17,289 nt of DNA from Antrodiella citrinella (GCA_004802725.1 SGPM01000459.1:1-17289); one strand, 5' to 3'; shown: positions 1-11,903, counted from the first letter of the stretch. Program-made: numbers and translations. Notes: generated by a model not told the origin, from the sequence alone.

Positions 1-11
1 CCTCTTCGGTC

Positions 12-177
12 ACCTAATTTTCGGGGAAAAGGGGATGAGAGCACGCTTTGCGAGCCCCAATATCGGGCCGCCTAAGGATCGACCTTTGGGTCAATTCGGA
101 GGTCATTTTCGGGGAATCGGCATGAATGGTTGGGTTTTCGAGCCCTCAATTTCGGGTATTCTGACATAAGACCTTTG
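12..177. repeat. Imperfect 88-bp tandem repeat, two copies
   Basis: Two diverged copies lie head to tail. Copy 1 covers about 12-88 and copy 2 about 100-177. Matching blocks sit 88-89 bp apart: TTTTCGGGGAA at 18 and 106, CGAGCCC at 51 and 139, TCGGG at 63 and 152, and GACCTTTG at 81 and 170. The spacing between blocks is kept, so this is a true duplication and not shared composition. The window starts inside or just before copy 1, so more copies may lie to the left. I do not recognise the unit. It could be a minisatellite or part of a transposable element. Confidence 0.6.
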
Positions 178-240
178 TAGGGATAAGGCGGGGTCCTGAC
201 ACGACAGAGCCAATCATTGAATTCCCGAATTGATTGCCAG

Positions 241-266
241 GACTCCGACTGATGAGAGTCGGAGTC
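241..266. repeat. Perfect 10-bp inverted repeat (hairpin)
   Basis: GACTCCGACT (241-250) and AGTCGGAGTC (257-266) are exact reverse complements separated by the 6-nt loop GATGAG. It lies in gene-poor DNA just right of the tandem repeat. It could be part of a mobile-element end or a transcript hairpin. No function can be assigned from sequence. Confidence 0.6.
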
Positions 267-1076
267 GTGTTCACTAACTAACGCCTTGCAGTCGGCGGTG
301 ACGTTCCTCCAATAACTTATAAACATCCGCATTTTACGTTGAAGCTACGGCGAGAGCTTGTACCGTACTCTATGAAGGCATGTCGGAGAATATCGATCTT
401 CAGGCCTTCAGGCCGTGCATCTTGGTCCTTGTGACGGATGGTCAGCAAATTGGTAGGAGGCAGAAGGACCAGCGAGTACTCACCCCACAGCGTATATTTC
501 TTCCCAGCTCCAAGGCTGCAGTATCAACCGCGTCCCGTACCTTAAATTCTGCCTTCCAGAAATATCTCGACGGACAAGGAGAGCTGACCTGGACAACAAA
601 GCAGTCCATTTCGCACGATTGTAGCTGATGATGAGGTGTGGTCAGCCTGGACGAAAACACACGACCTGCACAGCCGAATCAGTGTTGCAACATCTGACTC
701 ACGTCTATACTGTCGATAGTATCTACGAACATCATGCAATGCACACCAGAAGTGGTGAAGATGAACGCTTCGTCAGGATGAGTCGGGTTGTCAATTGGAG
801 ATAAGATTGTGCGAGAAGTGATACCTTAAACTTGTAAATCCAGACTTCAAAAGCAGTTCAGGGACGGACGATGATGCAGGCAAGACTCGAGAAGGGCCCT
901 CCGAGTCTAATGAGAGAACGACTATCTTCTCTCATAAGGTCTACGGAGACTAGGGAATACTAGCCGTTTCTCATGTCTACAGTACCAGTCACCGGAAGTA
1001 CTTCGGATGCATCCACGGGGCGGCTGCTTCTTACTGCCAATGGGAGTATAGCTGTCGAACACCACAATAAGTTGAC

Positions 1077-1084
1077 AAAAAAAA
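1077..1084 (-). terminator. RNA polymerase III T-run terminator of tRNA-Arg
   Basis: Eight consecutive A on the plus strand give T8 on the tRNA strand, 32 nt past the tRNA 3' end. A run of four or more T on the non-template strand is the standard Pol III stop, so this is the likely 3' end of the pre-tRNA transcript. Confidence 0.75.
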
Positions 1085-1116
1085 TTAAAGCTCAAGCCTC
1101 ATATCTATCACTAAAG

Positions 1117-1195
1117 TGACCACCGCAGGGGTCGAACCTGCAATCTCCTGATAACACGATCGTAGTCAGACGCGATGCCATTTCGCCAGGCGGCC
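1117..1195 (-). tRNA. tRNA-Arg (anticodon ACG) with a 7-nt intron
   Basis: The minus strand folds into a full cloverleaf. The acceptor stem is GGCCGCC with GGTGGTC (two G-U pairs) and discriminator A at 1117. The D-stem is GCGA/TCGC with loop AATGGCA. The anticodon stem is TCTGA/TCAGG, the variable loop AGATT, and the T-arm GCAGG-TTCGACC-CCTGC. The anticodon ACG is at 1163-1161. Seven extra bases (TCGTGTT, 1159-1153) sit directly after A37, the canonical position of nuclear tRNA introns. The mature tRNA is 72 nt. The A box is TGGCGAAATGG and the B box GGTTCGACCCC. ACG-tRNA is normally edited to ICG and reads CGU, CGC and CGA. A T8 terminator follows. Confidence 0.94.
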
Positions 1196-1455
1196 ATGTT
1201 TAAGCAGTAGAATCGTCGGATCTTGATGCTGGTCACGTTGTGTTGTTTAGCGGCCAAGACAGGCAATCCAAACTTGAACTGCTTGGCCATCCTCTAATCC
1301 TACCAACTGCAAATATTCGTTTGGGTTCTGTCTTGTTTTCTTTGTTCTTTGTCCGATAACATCGTGTGTTGTGCATGAAGTTTGACAGGATCAACTTTCG
1401 CTATTGGTTTCCAAACATCGCTATATCCAACCGACGAATATTCTCAAGCTGAACG

Positions 1456-3640
1456 ATGTCTACATGCGTCCCAGTCTTTCCCCTTCCGCCACAACTTTCT
1501 CCGGCTCAAGAAGATCATCTGGACGACGACGAGACGATATCTGTGGATGTTACGGGTCCCGGACAACCAGGCTATATCGCATGGCTTTCCGAGCGGTATC
1601 ACGCATTGGCACCCCTTCCGTTCATACTTGCGCCCCCTTCACGACCAGGCTCTCCGGCCTTCACAGCGCGTGCGTTGAAGCATCACGAGAGGCTGACACG
1701 CGCCATCCAGGACGCACAATGCAATTCCTCCGATCCGAAGTGGGCGCACGTAACGAAGTTGGTTCGGATGGCGGCAACCAGCAGGAGACAAGGGGCAGCT
1801 CCGGGTGTCAGGGTGGGCGAAAAAATCAAAGTGGACTGCGGGGATTACGAGTTCGTGTTGCCGGACACGGAGGAGGAGTGGGAGGAGTGTGAGAGGCGAT
1901 GGGCAGCGAGGAAACTCACCGGAGTCTCGACTGCGAGCGGAAGCGGGGAGGGGAAGGGAAAGGAAAGAGAACGAGAAACGAAATCAAGGTATTGGCCCGA
2001 TGGCGCTGCGCACAAGACGAAACCGCCGACTACGCTCGATCTACTCGCGGAGGGCGCCCTCGAGACCAAGGAGGACAGAGTCACCGACAAAGTTCGCAGC
2101 TGGCAGGCGACTGTAGTCAGTGCAGAGCATCTGAGGGCCTCCCCCTCTGAAACTCCCGCTGAGGTTGCCGTCTTTCAGTCGCGGACAGGGACGGGAAAAT
2201 CAGGACCCAAGCAGAAACGTCAATCGCCATTAGACTTCCCTGTCGTCAACCATGCCGGCCCATCGACTACCACCAAGACCCAAGGGTCGAAGAGGGCCAA
2301 ATCGCCTGTTGCCAACCGAAGTGGATCGCCGGTGGTGGATTTCAGGATGTTCTCTCCGCCGCGGCACAAGACGCCTGAGCCTCACAGAGCGTCTTCACAT
2401 CCTTTGGAAATGTCCAGTCCTCTCCTAGGCATTGCAGACATATCCGAATCGGTGAGAGATTTATGAAATATTTGGTATTTGTTATTGACGTTTGGCACAG
2501 GACTTTCTACCTCCATCATTTCCCTCTCACCTTGAAACCTCGACTCCGAAAGACCCAGCTCCGGTGGAACCGAACAACCACGCGAAACGGAAACCACCAC
2601 CTATCTACCCGCGTCCCTACTTTTCCTCTTCTCCACCCTCACCGCCGCTTTCTACTTGGTCTCTATTCGACCCTGCTCGGCCCGCGAGGAAATCACCACA
2701 GCCTCTGGTGATGTCGTCAAGTCTGCCAGCAATATCCCCGACAGCGCATGTGCGTGCGAATGCAGCGAGCAGGCCGCAAAAGAGGACGCGACCACTCACA
2801 CCTCCGGATGATGACGTGTTCCTGTCCGTACACAAGAAACAGCGCATTGAAATGACCCAAGCGCAGCGGCAGGAGTCGAGTGCCCCGCCTCCTCCATCTT
2901 CGCCGCCTCCTGTGGATACACCAGCATTGTCCAAGTCAACATCACCACTACAACCCGCGCTTATGGGGAAGCCTAGCAGCAGTTCAGGACATTCCTTGAA
3001 CTTGCCTGTTCTTGAGACTCCGAAGAGGAAGGAACTGCCCACCCTCACCGACCTCCTTGCGTCGTCACGTAAATCCAAGACGCGTCCCCGGCCCCCTTCG
3101 AGGAAACTTTCTTCTCCTGCCGTGGACGTCACCATCTCCAGTAACTATCCGAACCAGCATGAAGCCGAGACACGCCATAATGTACTCCCCGTTCTACTCG
3201 AGGACGCGTCTGTCCCAGACATCTCCCCTGCAAAGACATACTTTTCGTCCCCCGCGTCAGGGTCCGCGCATTCCACACCTGAGCACCGCCGGCCGCGCTC
3301 GCCTATCTCTCCGCTCTTCGGCACCGGCGGAGGGAACATAAGCATGAATATGAACATCAGCCATTTCAGTCCGCCATTCACGTCCACGCAGCATGGTCAT
3401 GGTCATGAGCCCGGATCCGGATCTTCGCAATACGGCGGGTTGGGAGGCGAGAGTCAGCGTGGTCATGGGCTTGTAAGGGGAAGTAGCGGTTTGTTTGGGA
3501 TGTATAATAGTCAGTTTGACGTCGAGGCGCAGGTGGGGCAGGTTAGTGATTTGTTGGACCGGGATGTTGACTTTGGTGAGTATTTGAAGGATGTGGATGA
3601 GGACGAGGAGCAAGAGGGCAAGGAGGAGATCGCTGCATAG
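1456..3640 (+). CDS. Hypothetical disordered protein, 711 aa, two exons
   Basis: Exons are 1456-2451 and 2501-3640. The 49-nt intron (GTGAGA...CACAG) is phase 0 and joins two long open frames, giving 711 residues. I do not recognise the family. The most ordered part is residues 35-155, with an aromatic-rich stretch (YIAWLSERYHALAPLPFILA) and a strongly acidic block near 138-147 (DTEEEWEECE). The rest is Ser/Pro/Lys-rich with many SP and TP sites and several basic KR clusters (for example 421-430 and 506-508), which suggests a phosphorylated nuclear protein. A short motif TLxDLLA occurs twice, at 193-198 (TLDLLA) and 513-519 (TLTDLLA). The C-terminus (667-711) is acidic, with a predicted helical QVSDLLDRDVDF segment. 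The ATG at 1456 is chosen because the frame becomes protein-like there. It lies about 100 bp after a pyrimidine-rich tract (about 1326-1353) typical of fungal core promoters. Function is unknown. Confidence 0.85.
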
Positions 3641-4602
3641 AGGCTCACATCGTATTTTCCGAAGGCTTGGTTTATCATTTACAATTGTATCGATTATCGC
3701 TAACAGTAACACGAAGCTTTGAAGACGAGGGTTTGCGAACTTGCAACGTGAGCTCAAGGGATCATACACATGATTTGTTCAGGGCTCCGAAGGTCCGAGA
3801 GGACGTGTTGCAGGGGCCCGCAAGGCCGCTGGGTTTGTTCAACTGTGTTTTCTTACGAGAAGGATACTCAGCGTGGTCTCCGAAAATTTAAGATCCCGGT
3901 ACCACCGCGAAAGTTCAACATTCATCCTGAGTTCAGGTAGCTCGCAAAACGAAGACAAAAAAGCATAACGCCACCAAGACCTAGGTCCGCCGTACAACAA
4001 GCCGCTCAGCTCGCGTCTGAATCTTTTCCGCCACCAGAGGAGGGTGAGTGGTTGGGTGACCGAGCCTACCCTGGCATTGAGACACTCCGCTCAATTTGAA
4101 GTAATACCGCGCAAGAAGTGATCTACAAGCATCCTGTATCAGAGTATCAACAAGAATGAACGCATGTACATGACGATCTGGCAGAAGAAGAGTCCGAACC
4201 AATATGTTTCTGAAGCTAATGAAACTTCTTGAGAGCGTCCTAAATTGCATCATGTCGTTCTATGAAGATGACCGCGGACATGAGCCAACATATGCTTCAA
4301 CAGATGCTTCGACGATGCTGAATCAGCGCGCACACAAAAGTATGGTCATTGTTGTCCTGACATAAAATCACATAAGATCCTTTTATCGACAAAGAACATG
4401 CACGACACTTACCACTCTGACAGTTGAGCTCGTCGCTCATCGGCCGCTGTCCGTGTTGGACTATCCTTTCCAAATAGACCCCTCAATTGCATAATGACGA
4501 TGTTGGTGTCCAGAGATGAGATATTGATAAGTGTCCGTAATGAATGATTTCATGTACGCCGAGGCAATTCCGGCTCGGGATATAGACCAAGAGCCCGTGG
4601 CT
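3641..4602. other. Intergenic region between convergent genes
   Basis: This 962-bp stretch separates the 3' ends of the 711-aa gene (+) and the Loc1-like gene (-). It must hold both 3' UTRs and polyadenylation signals. A 90-codon minus-strand frame at 3981-4253 has no recognisable domain or flanking splice-consistent exons. I see nothing else that can be supported. Confidence 0.5.
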
Positions 4603-5245
4603 TCATGCAAACGCAACTCTCTTCCGAGGTCGAGGTTGTGGATCGTCATCGTTCGACCGAGAAACCTGCCCTAACGCCATTGTCGGCTCAGTTCCTTTCG
4701 ATAACGTCGTTCTCAATTTGCGTGATTCTTTGCGTAGGGTGGCCTTCTCCTTCTTCTGACGGGCTTGGTCTGCAACGATGATCGCCTTGGCTTCTTTCTG
4801 TAGGTTGACGTGAGACACCGTCAGAGCCTCTTAGAACGCCGAACGCAGTACGTACCAGCCTTTTCTTGCCTGAAATGGCCTTTCGGGGGTTTCGGTTAGG
4901 CGAGGGGCGAGCGGAGGAATCCTGTCGTGAGTGAAAGAGGTCAGCAAACAGTGCTCGGTCTGTGCACTGCACCGACTGAGAGACATGTAAGGAAGATCAG
5001 TCACCTTTGTTCGCTGATGTTGATGGTGTTTGTCTATCTTCAGCTTCGTCTTTCCTTCCTGTGTCTCTCCTATGGACTTGGCCAAATGCAGGGCTACATC
5101 CTGGAAAGAAGTTCACGATCAGCGTACACAGGATACGAACATTGTTATCACGCACGATGTGCTGCGGAATGTGACATACCTGGTGATCTACGAACACCTT
5201 CTTTTGTTTTCCAGACCCAGTTTTCTTGATATTCGACTTGACCAT
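4603..5245 (-). CDS. Loc1-like ribosome-biogenesis protein, 140 aa, four exons
   Basis: Exons on the minus strand are 5245-5180, 5100-5005, 4921-4856 and 4797-4603. The three introns (79, 83 and 58 nt; GTATGT, GTGACT and GTACGT donors) are all phase 0. The 140-residue product is small and very basic. It starts MVKSNIKKTGSGKQKKVFVD, has a Lys/His-rich middle, then a charged helix (about 77-110, KEAKAIIVADQARQKKEKAT onward), and ends KRVAFA. The GKxKKVFVD-type element, the long basic helix and the terminal KxVxFA resemble fungal Loc1, a nucleolar 60S-assembly factor that also binds ASH1 mRNA in yeast. The resemblance is short and Loc1 is usually somewhat longer, so the name is tentative while the gene model is firm. 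It faces away from the Cys/His gene at 6304. Confidence 0.62.
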
Positions 5246-6303
5246 TTAATGCTCATGGAGGAGAAAACTCAAGCCGTGATCGTAGTGGCGGCAATTTTGG
5301 TTGCGTTGCCGGTAGAGACGCTCAGCGCGTTACTTGCCCTCCGACATAACGACCGTAACTAAAACACACACCAGTCCGTCCGCGTACGATATTTTAGGGC
5401 GATGCCCATCGCGATGTTCGAACTTCACGGCCACAGAAAAATATTTGTAAGTCTTTCTCGCCTCGGTAACGTCGGGGCGTGCTCACCTATGCATTTCACA
5501 GCCCGATTGCAGCCTGAAAGGGACGACTCTGTGCGGAGTCGGACAGATAGACACACGACCAAGAATAAGAAGACACCGCTCCTCTACGGATATAGTCAAC
5601 AGTCTACCATGCTGCTGGCTTCTTGAATCCAGTATTCAGGATAAAACATACCCTGCACGGCGGCGCGAGGTCAAGGGCACTTGTTGTACCTGTGCAATAT
5701 TTCCTGGTTGAAAAAGATGCTTTCGTACGCGAGCGATCTGGTGATTCACTGGTTAGCCCGGATGGTCTGCAGGTGGAAACCTTGTCGATTTGTTTCGTCC
5801 GCTCGATGGACCCACATCACTCGGTGTTCTAGAATAGAAAGACCGCCGGCTTCACCACTCCGTCTTGCGAAGCAACATACCACTCTAGCTATCTCTCTTC
5901 CGCGACTAGTGATCCTATCCTCGGTCATCTCGTCCTCGCTGGGTCTGTGTCATGAGCCCCCAACTCTCACATCGCCGCCCGCAGTCTGTCATGTCCTAGT
6001 CGTCCCATGGTGTACTCGTATACCACTGCGCGCTTTCATGATACACCATTTATCGAACCTGCTGGCTGGAGGGTCCCAAATTTTGGAAATCAAAACCTTT
6101 ACTCAACTCCAACTATCTGAGCTTACACCTCAGTGCCCGATATCAACCCTGGACACCCAACCTCGTTCCATGGGTGTTGGTGCTGATTCATCGGGCTGCT
6201 CTACCTACTTAAAGACCAACGATGTTCTGTCTCTGGTCATTCAGCAAATCGAAACTCACTTCACAGACATTGCATCTCCTCTGCATACCTACTACCCGAC
6301 ACA
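5246..6303. other. Divergent intergenic region
   Basis: This 1058-bp gap lies between the starts of the Loc1-like gene (-) and the Cys/His-rich gene (+), so it should contain both promoters. A long open frame runs through its right part into the next gene, but it has a non-ATG start, no recognisable domain and a frame different from the Cys/His exons. A TTAAAG element near 6209-6214 lies about 90 bp upstream of the ATG at 6304 and is a weak TATA-like candidate. Confidence 0.4.
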
Positions 6304-6861
6304 ATGTGCACCAGAAGACAGTACGTGGGGCGCAAACTACCGCTCCTCATTCCTCACAGTTTGCTTACCCCGACGGTTTCTTTGTGCAGTGTTTGCTACG
6401 TCTACACTATGTGCGGACACGCCTTCACAATGGTATGTCCGCGTCCCCGCTCCTTTTCAGCTCATGGCTGACTTTTAATCTTCAGCCGGAAGAGACTGTT
6501 AGTTGCCACTAACACCCACTCAGTACTGTGCTTGCTCATACGTTCCGCAGGTCGCTTGTGACAACCGCAAGTGCAAATTCAGCCCTGTCCATCCGAAGTC
6601 GTGCAGCGGCGCGGATTGCAAACAGACATGCTGGCAATAGTGCGTTCCACCAGTTGTGATACTCATTGCTATTCACTGATTGCGGTCACACTGTCCGTCC
6701 CCTGCACAGTCGGCAGCCAACCGAACAATATTGTGCGTAGATGTCTCCTTTCTTTCAACCGTCCACAGTCGTGTTGACAGTTCGCCATTACAGCACCCCA
6801 TGTGAGCGAATACTGCCCTAGCTGCGTACGTGCCAGCGCCAAGGTCTCCAACAAAGCTTGA
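6304..6861 (+). CDS. Small Cys/His-rich (likely zinc-binding) protein, 83 aa, six exons
   Basis: Exons are 6304-6320, 6390-6432, 6486-6497, 6551-6639, 6710-6732 and 6794-6861. The introns (69, 53, 53, 70 and 61 nt) start GTACGT, GTATGT, GTTAGT, GTGCGT and GTGCGT and all end in CAG. Exon 3 is only 12 nt. The joined frame is open for 83 codons and reads MCTRRHVCYVYTMCGHAFTM, PEET, VACDNRKCKFSPVHPKSC, then TCWQYRQPTEQYSPHV and EYCPSC. It contains ten Cys (2, 8, 14, 27, 32, 42, 47, 51, 69, 72) and four His (6, 16, 38, 64). The CGH, CDxxxCKFSPxHPxxC, TCWQYRQ and QYSPH...YCPSC elements match a layout I recall from unnamed agaric proteins. There is no signal peptide. Metal binding is inferred; the function is unknown. 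The last 11 residues run on from CPSC to TGA at 6859-6861 and could instead be an unrecognised intron. Confidence 0.8.
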
Positions 6862-7092
6862 TGCTATGCCAACCAGTTCAGACTCTGCGAAGACCATTCG
6901 ATCTCTGTATCCATACGGCACACGAGACTTTGTAGTGTACAACGATAGAGATGTAGTCTAGTTGTTGCTTCTTACGTTCCATCCTATCCACTTCTTTCTA
7001 ATACTAGTTGTTCCAATTTTTACTAGATCCGTGGGCCGCCAGCCTGCGCATTGCAAATTTGACTCGCTGAAGATCGTTTGAACGCCACAATC

Positions 7093-9047
7093 TTAGAAAT
7101 AAGCCTGTTACCACGGATTCAGCGACAGGGCGCGAGCAAAATACAAGGGTCTCTTACGGCAGCGTTGGGAGGGCTTGCTACACCTCCGAGGCTGAGTGAT
7201 TTGATTGATCAATATGAAGCGGATATAGTCGGGGTCATACTAGGAGGGACGTACACGTTCAGAGGCCACGAAGTGAGGAAGAACGTATACCGCTTGAGTT
7301 CATAGCACTGTTTGGCAAGTTCTTCAAGATCGAACAGTTCGCCTGTGGTAAATCCGGCTCCGGTAAGCACTTATTCCCATCTAACTGTTCACGGGAAGCT
7401 CGGCGTTCATCTCATAGCGCTTACCTATGGGCATACCCCACAGTCTATCGAACGAAAACTTTGATTCAGGATTCTGCGGCAACTTATGGCGAGAAGTATC
7501 ATCACGTACCCGAGAATAGTCGACACACAATACCGGTATTGCCAGGGTCAGCATTGGGTCAGCCATAAGGAGAATAAGGGACCGAACCTCGTGCAAGATC
7601 GGAGTGCCTGCAGGAGAGGGCCAGCGCTATCCCGCCAAAAGAACTTAAAAGAAGTCAGCCCTCCTGAAACTGATGTCATACTGAGGCGGGTCAATTGGCG
7701 ATGCTCACTTCGATGGCTGGCTGGTCCGACACGAGGGCAGCAAAGTGGTTGTTCCTGCGAAAAATGTTACCCGCCGCTACTAGTCTGCCTCGCAGCGAAG
7801 AAAACTAACCACAGGAAACGTTTCATGTCTTCCTCTTGCAAAATCCCCGCACTCTGCATCTCCGGGTGAGATTTCAGTTAGCTGTTACACTGTGCACGTA
7901 CAAAGCCTTTGGTTTTCCAACGACGGCGTTTCGCTCGACCACGCTTGCGGCGTTATGTCTCGCCATGAACCCAACCCTCAAAATAAGGATATCACCCTGT
8001 TTGAACGTGACACCTTGCTGCTTGGCACAGGCCTGAAGGTCTGCGACTGGCACTCCGTGGGTGGTCCACGGATCGTACGGCAACGGCTTTGAGCCGTTGG
8101 CAGTGTAGTACTTGACCATGTCGAGCAGAACATCTCTTCCGACAATGTCCAATCTGATCGGCATTTCAGGACAACGTTGTGTTTGTTCGGATACAGGGAT
8201 AACTTACTGTGGATACCGAGGCGGATCGACGCCTTGTCGACGTTACCCGTGTCAGCGATATCGAGCTCGCCCTTGTGCAGGGCAGAGGCCACCGTGCTTA
8301 GGTATCACAAGTTTGAGGTCTGAGACTCACTACCACACCTGAACAGAAATGGTACGCACTTGTTGTAGAAGACAGCATGCTTTGCAACGCCATGGTGTTT
8401 CAACCCGTCCCACTGAGTGCCCGACTGCGTGTTCTGCAATCAAAATGAGCAAAATTGATGGAAAATAAAAAGTCAGTGTGGGCGGCGTACGATGTAAATT
8501 TCGTCGTCGTTCTGATGAGCATCGTCACACAGTATGAAGCTACGGATAGAGGGCGACTTGCGTGAAAAGAAAGGCTGGAGACGACCAATTCATAAGTTGG
8601 TCCCGCGGTAACCGTAGACAGTACGCATACCTTCGCAGGGAACTTAAGGGGCCTACACGGTCATTAGAGAAGATACCAACCAAGGGATTCGCAAACCGAC
8701 CAGTTCAAACAGACCGTTTTGCCGGTTCTGACGGACGGAGTATTGACGATCAGGAAAGCTAATGTCAAACATACTTGATTTCGTTCTCAGCCTCCGCCAC
8801 CACTTGCTAGGTCAAGAAGTTCACAGTCCCAAGTTCGTCATCCTTACCCGGTGAAGTGCTGGAACTTCGGTAGCTCGTCGAAAAATGGGAGCTTCTGCTG
8901 AGATGCTATTGTCGACTTCGGTGCGATGGTAGACTGGAGCACAGTAGATTGAGACGGCGAAGACGTCCTTGGAGGGGTTAGATACTTGAACAAAAACTGA
9001 CCAAAGAGGACTATGAAAACATAGCGACGGTCATGCCCGAACCCCAT
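7093..9047 (-). pseudogene. Decayed cyclase-family (PF04199-type) gene
   Basis: About 14 exons can be chained on the minus strand. The N-terminal part lies before 8775, followed by 8727-8701, 8652-8631, 8574-8491, 8433-8360, 8296-8208, 8153-7902, 7851-7810, 7754-7709, 7626-7588, one ending at 7425, 7342-7255, 7191-7158 and 7104-7093. They spell fungal cyclase landmarks: LPFFDELPKF, KDDELGTVN, TGKTVCLNWPLKFPAK, NTQSGTQWDGLKHHG, GRDVLLDMVKYYTANG, LPYDPWTTHGVPVADLQACA, LRVGFMARHN, NNHFAALVSDQPAIE, RWPSPAGTPILHE, LWGMPIGELFDLEEL, TFFLTSWPLNVLGGVASPPN and AAYF-stop. This fold includes kynurenine formamidase-like metal hydrolases. Damage: the usual CAWGVWG-like segment is missing and the frame shifts at about 8847; TAG interrupts FLT-QVVAEAENEIK at 8807-8809; sequence is lost after HNW near 8150 unless a weak donor is used; no clear start codon is found (the only in-frame ATG is at 9047). 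Substrate is unknown. Confidence 0.78.
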
Positions 9048-9368
9048 AGTCAGCTAAATACAACGTTCCCGTGTCGGCCATGAGCTGCTAACGCATAATG
9101 TATAGAAACGTACGTCGGGGCACATAAATAAGAGAGAATGTAAGCCGCTGACCCAGGGTGGAGTGACCCTATGGCGGGCTTCTTGCGCTTGAGCACAATT
9201 GGGATGACTGACAAGATCTCGAAATGACAGCAAAGAAAGGTGTCAAGATCTATGATACAGCAAGCACAATGCGTCAACGACATTACCAGGCGTGTTCTAC
9301 GGTATAAATCCGAATTATAACATAACAGTCTTCGGTCCACGACCCTGACCGAGGACCAAAATCTTTCT
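9048..9368. other. Intergenic region, nothing recognised
   Basis: This 321-bp stretch separates the 3' end of prp4 from the 5' remnant of the cyclase gene, both on the minus strand. A 108-codon minus frame crosses it into the prp4 stop region, but it is out of frame with prp4 and has no recognisable motif. I see no RNA gene or repeat. Confidence 0.45.

Positions 9369-11903
<2,535 letters not shown>

Larger units (their letters stand above)
1..1116. other. Gene-poor left flank
   Basis: No intact gene is seen here. The region holds the 88-bp tandem repeat, the 241-266 hairpin and, on the minus strand between about 640 and 330, two open stretches that join only across a one-base frame change at 482. 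The rest shows no splice-consistent coding sequence or RNA gene that I can support. Confidence 0.5.

Noticed and set aside
249..256. CTGATGAG, the hammerhead ribozyme core sequence
   Set aside because: No matching GAAA, stem II or cleavage-site context follows. The bases are explained by the simple 10-bp hairpin at 241-266.
1404..1892. 162-codon plus-strand frame, with others inside 1456-3640 on both strands
   Set aside because: They are shadows of the 711-aa gene in other frames and have no domain or splice logic of their own.
5681..6478. 265-codon open frame on the plus strand
   Set aside because: It starts at a non-ATG codon, has no recognisable domain, and overlaps the first two Cys/His exons in a different frame.
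6498..6523. 26-nt intron giving an added YCACSYVPQ segment in the Cys/His protein
   Set aside because: It is too short to splice. The 53-nt intron 6498-6550 is normal in size and joins PEET directly to VACDN, which fits the motif layout.
6638..6640. TAG stop right after TCWQ in the Cys/His gene
   Set aside because: A GTGCGT donor overlaps it at 6640. Splicing to 6710 continues with YRQPTEQY, the expected family continuation.
8653..8700. Apparent frameshift after TVCLNW in the cyclase gene
   Set aside because: A 48-nt intron (GTCGGT...GTGTAG, with CTAAT branch-like site) restores LNWPLKFPAK in frame, so no damage is needed here.
8807..8847. 41-nt GTAAGG...TAG intron in the cyclase gene that would remove the nonsense codon
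   Set aside because: The phase does not match the flanking frames, and the supposed intron itself encodes the conserved GKDDELGTVN block.
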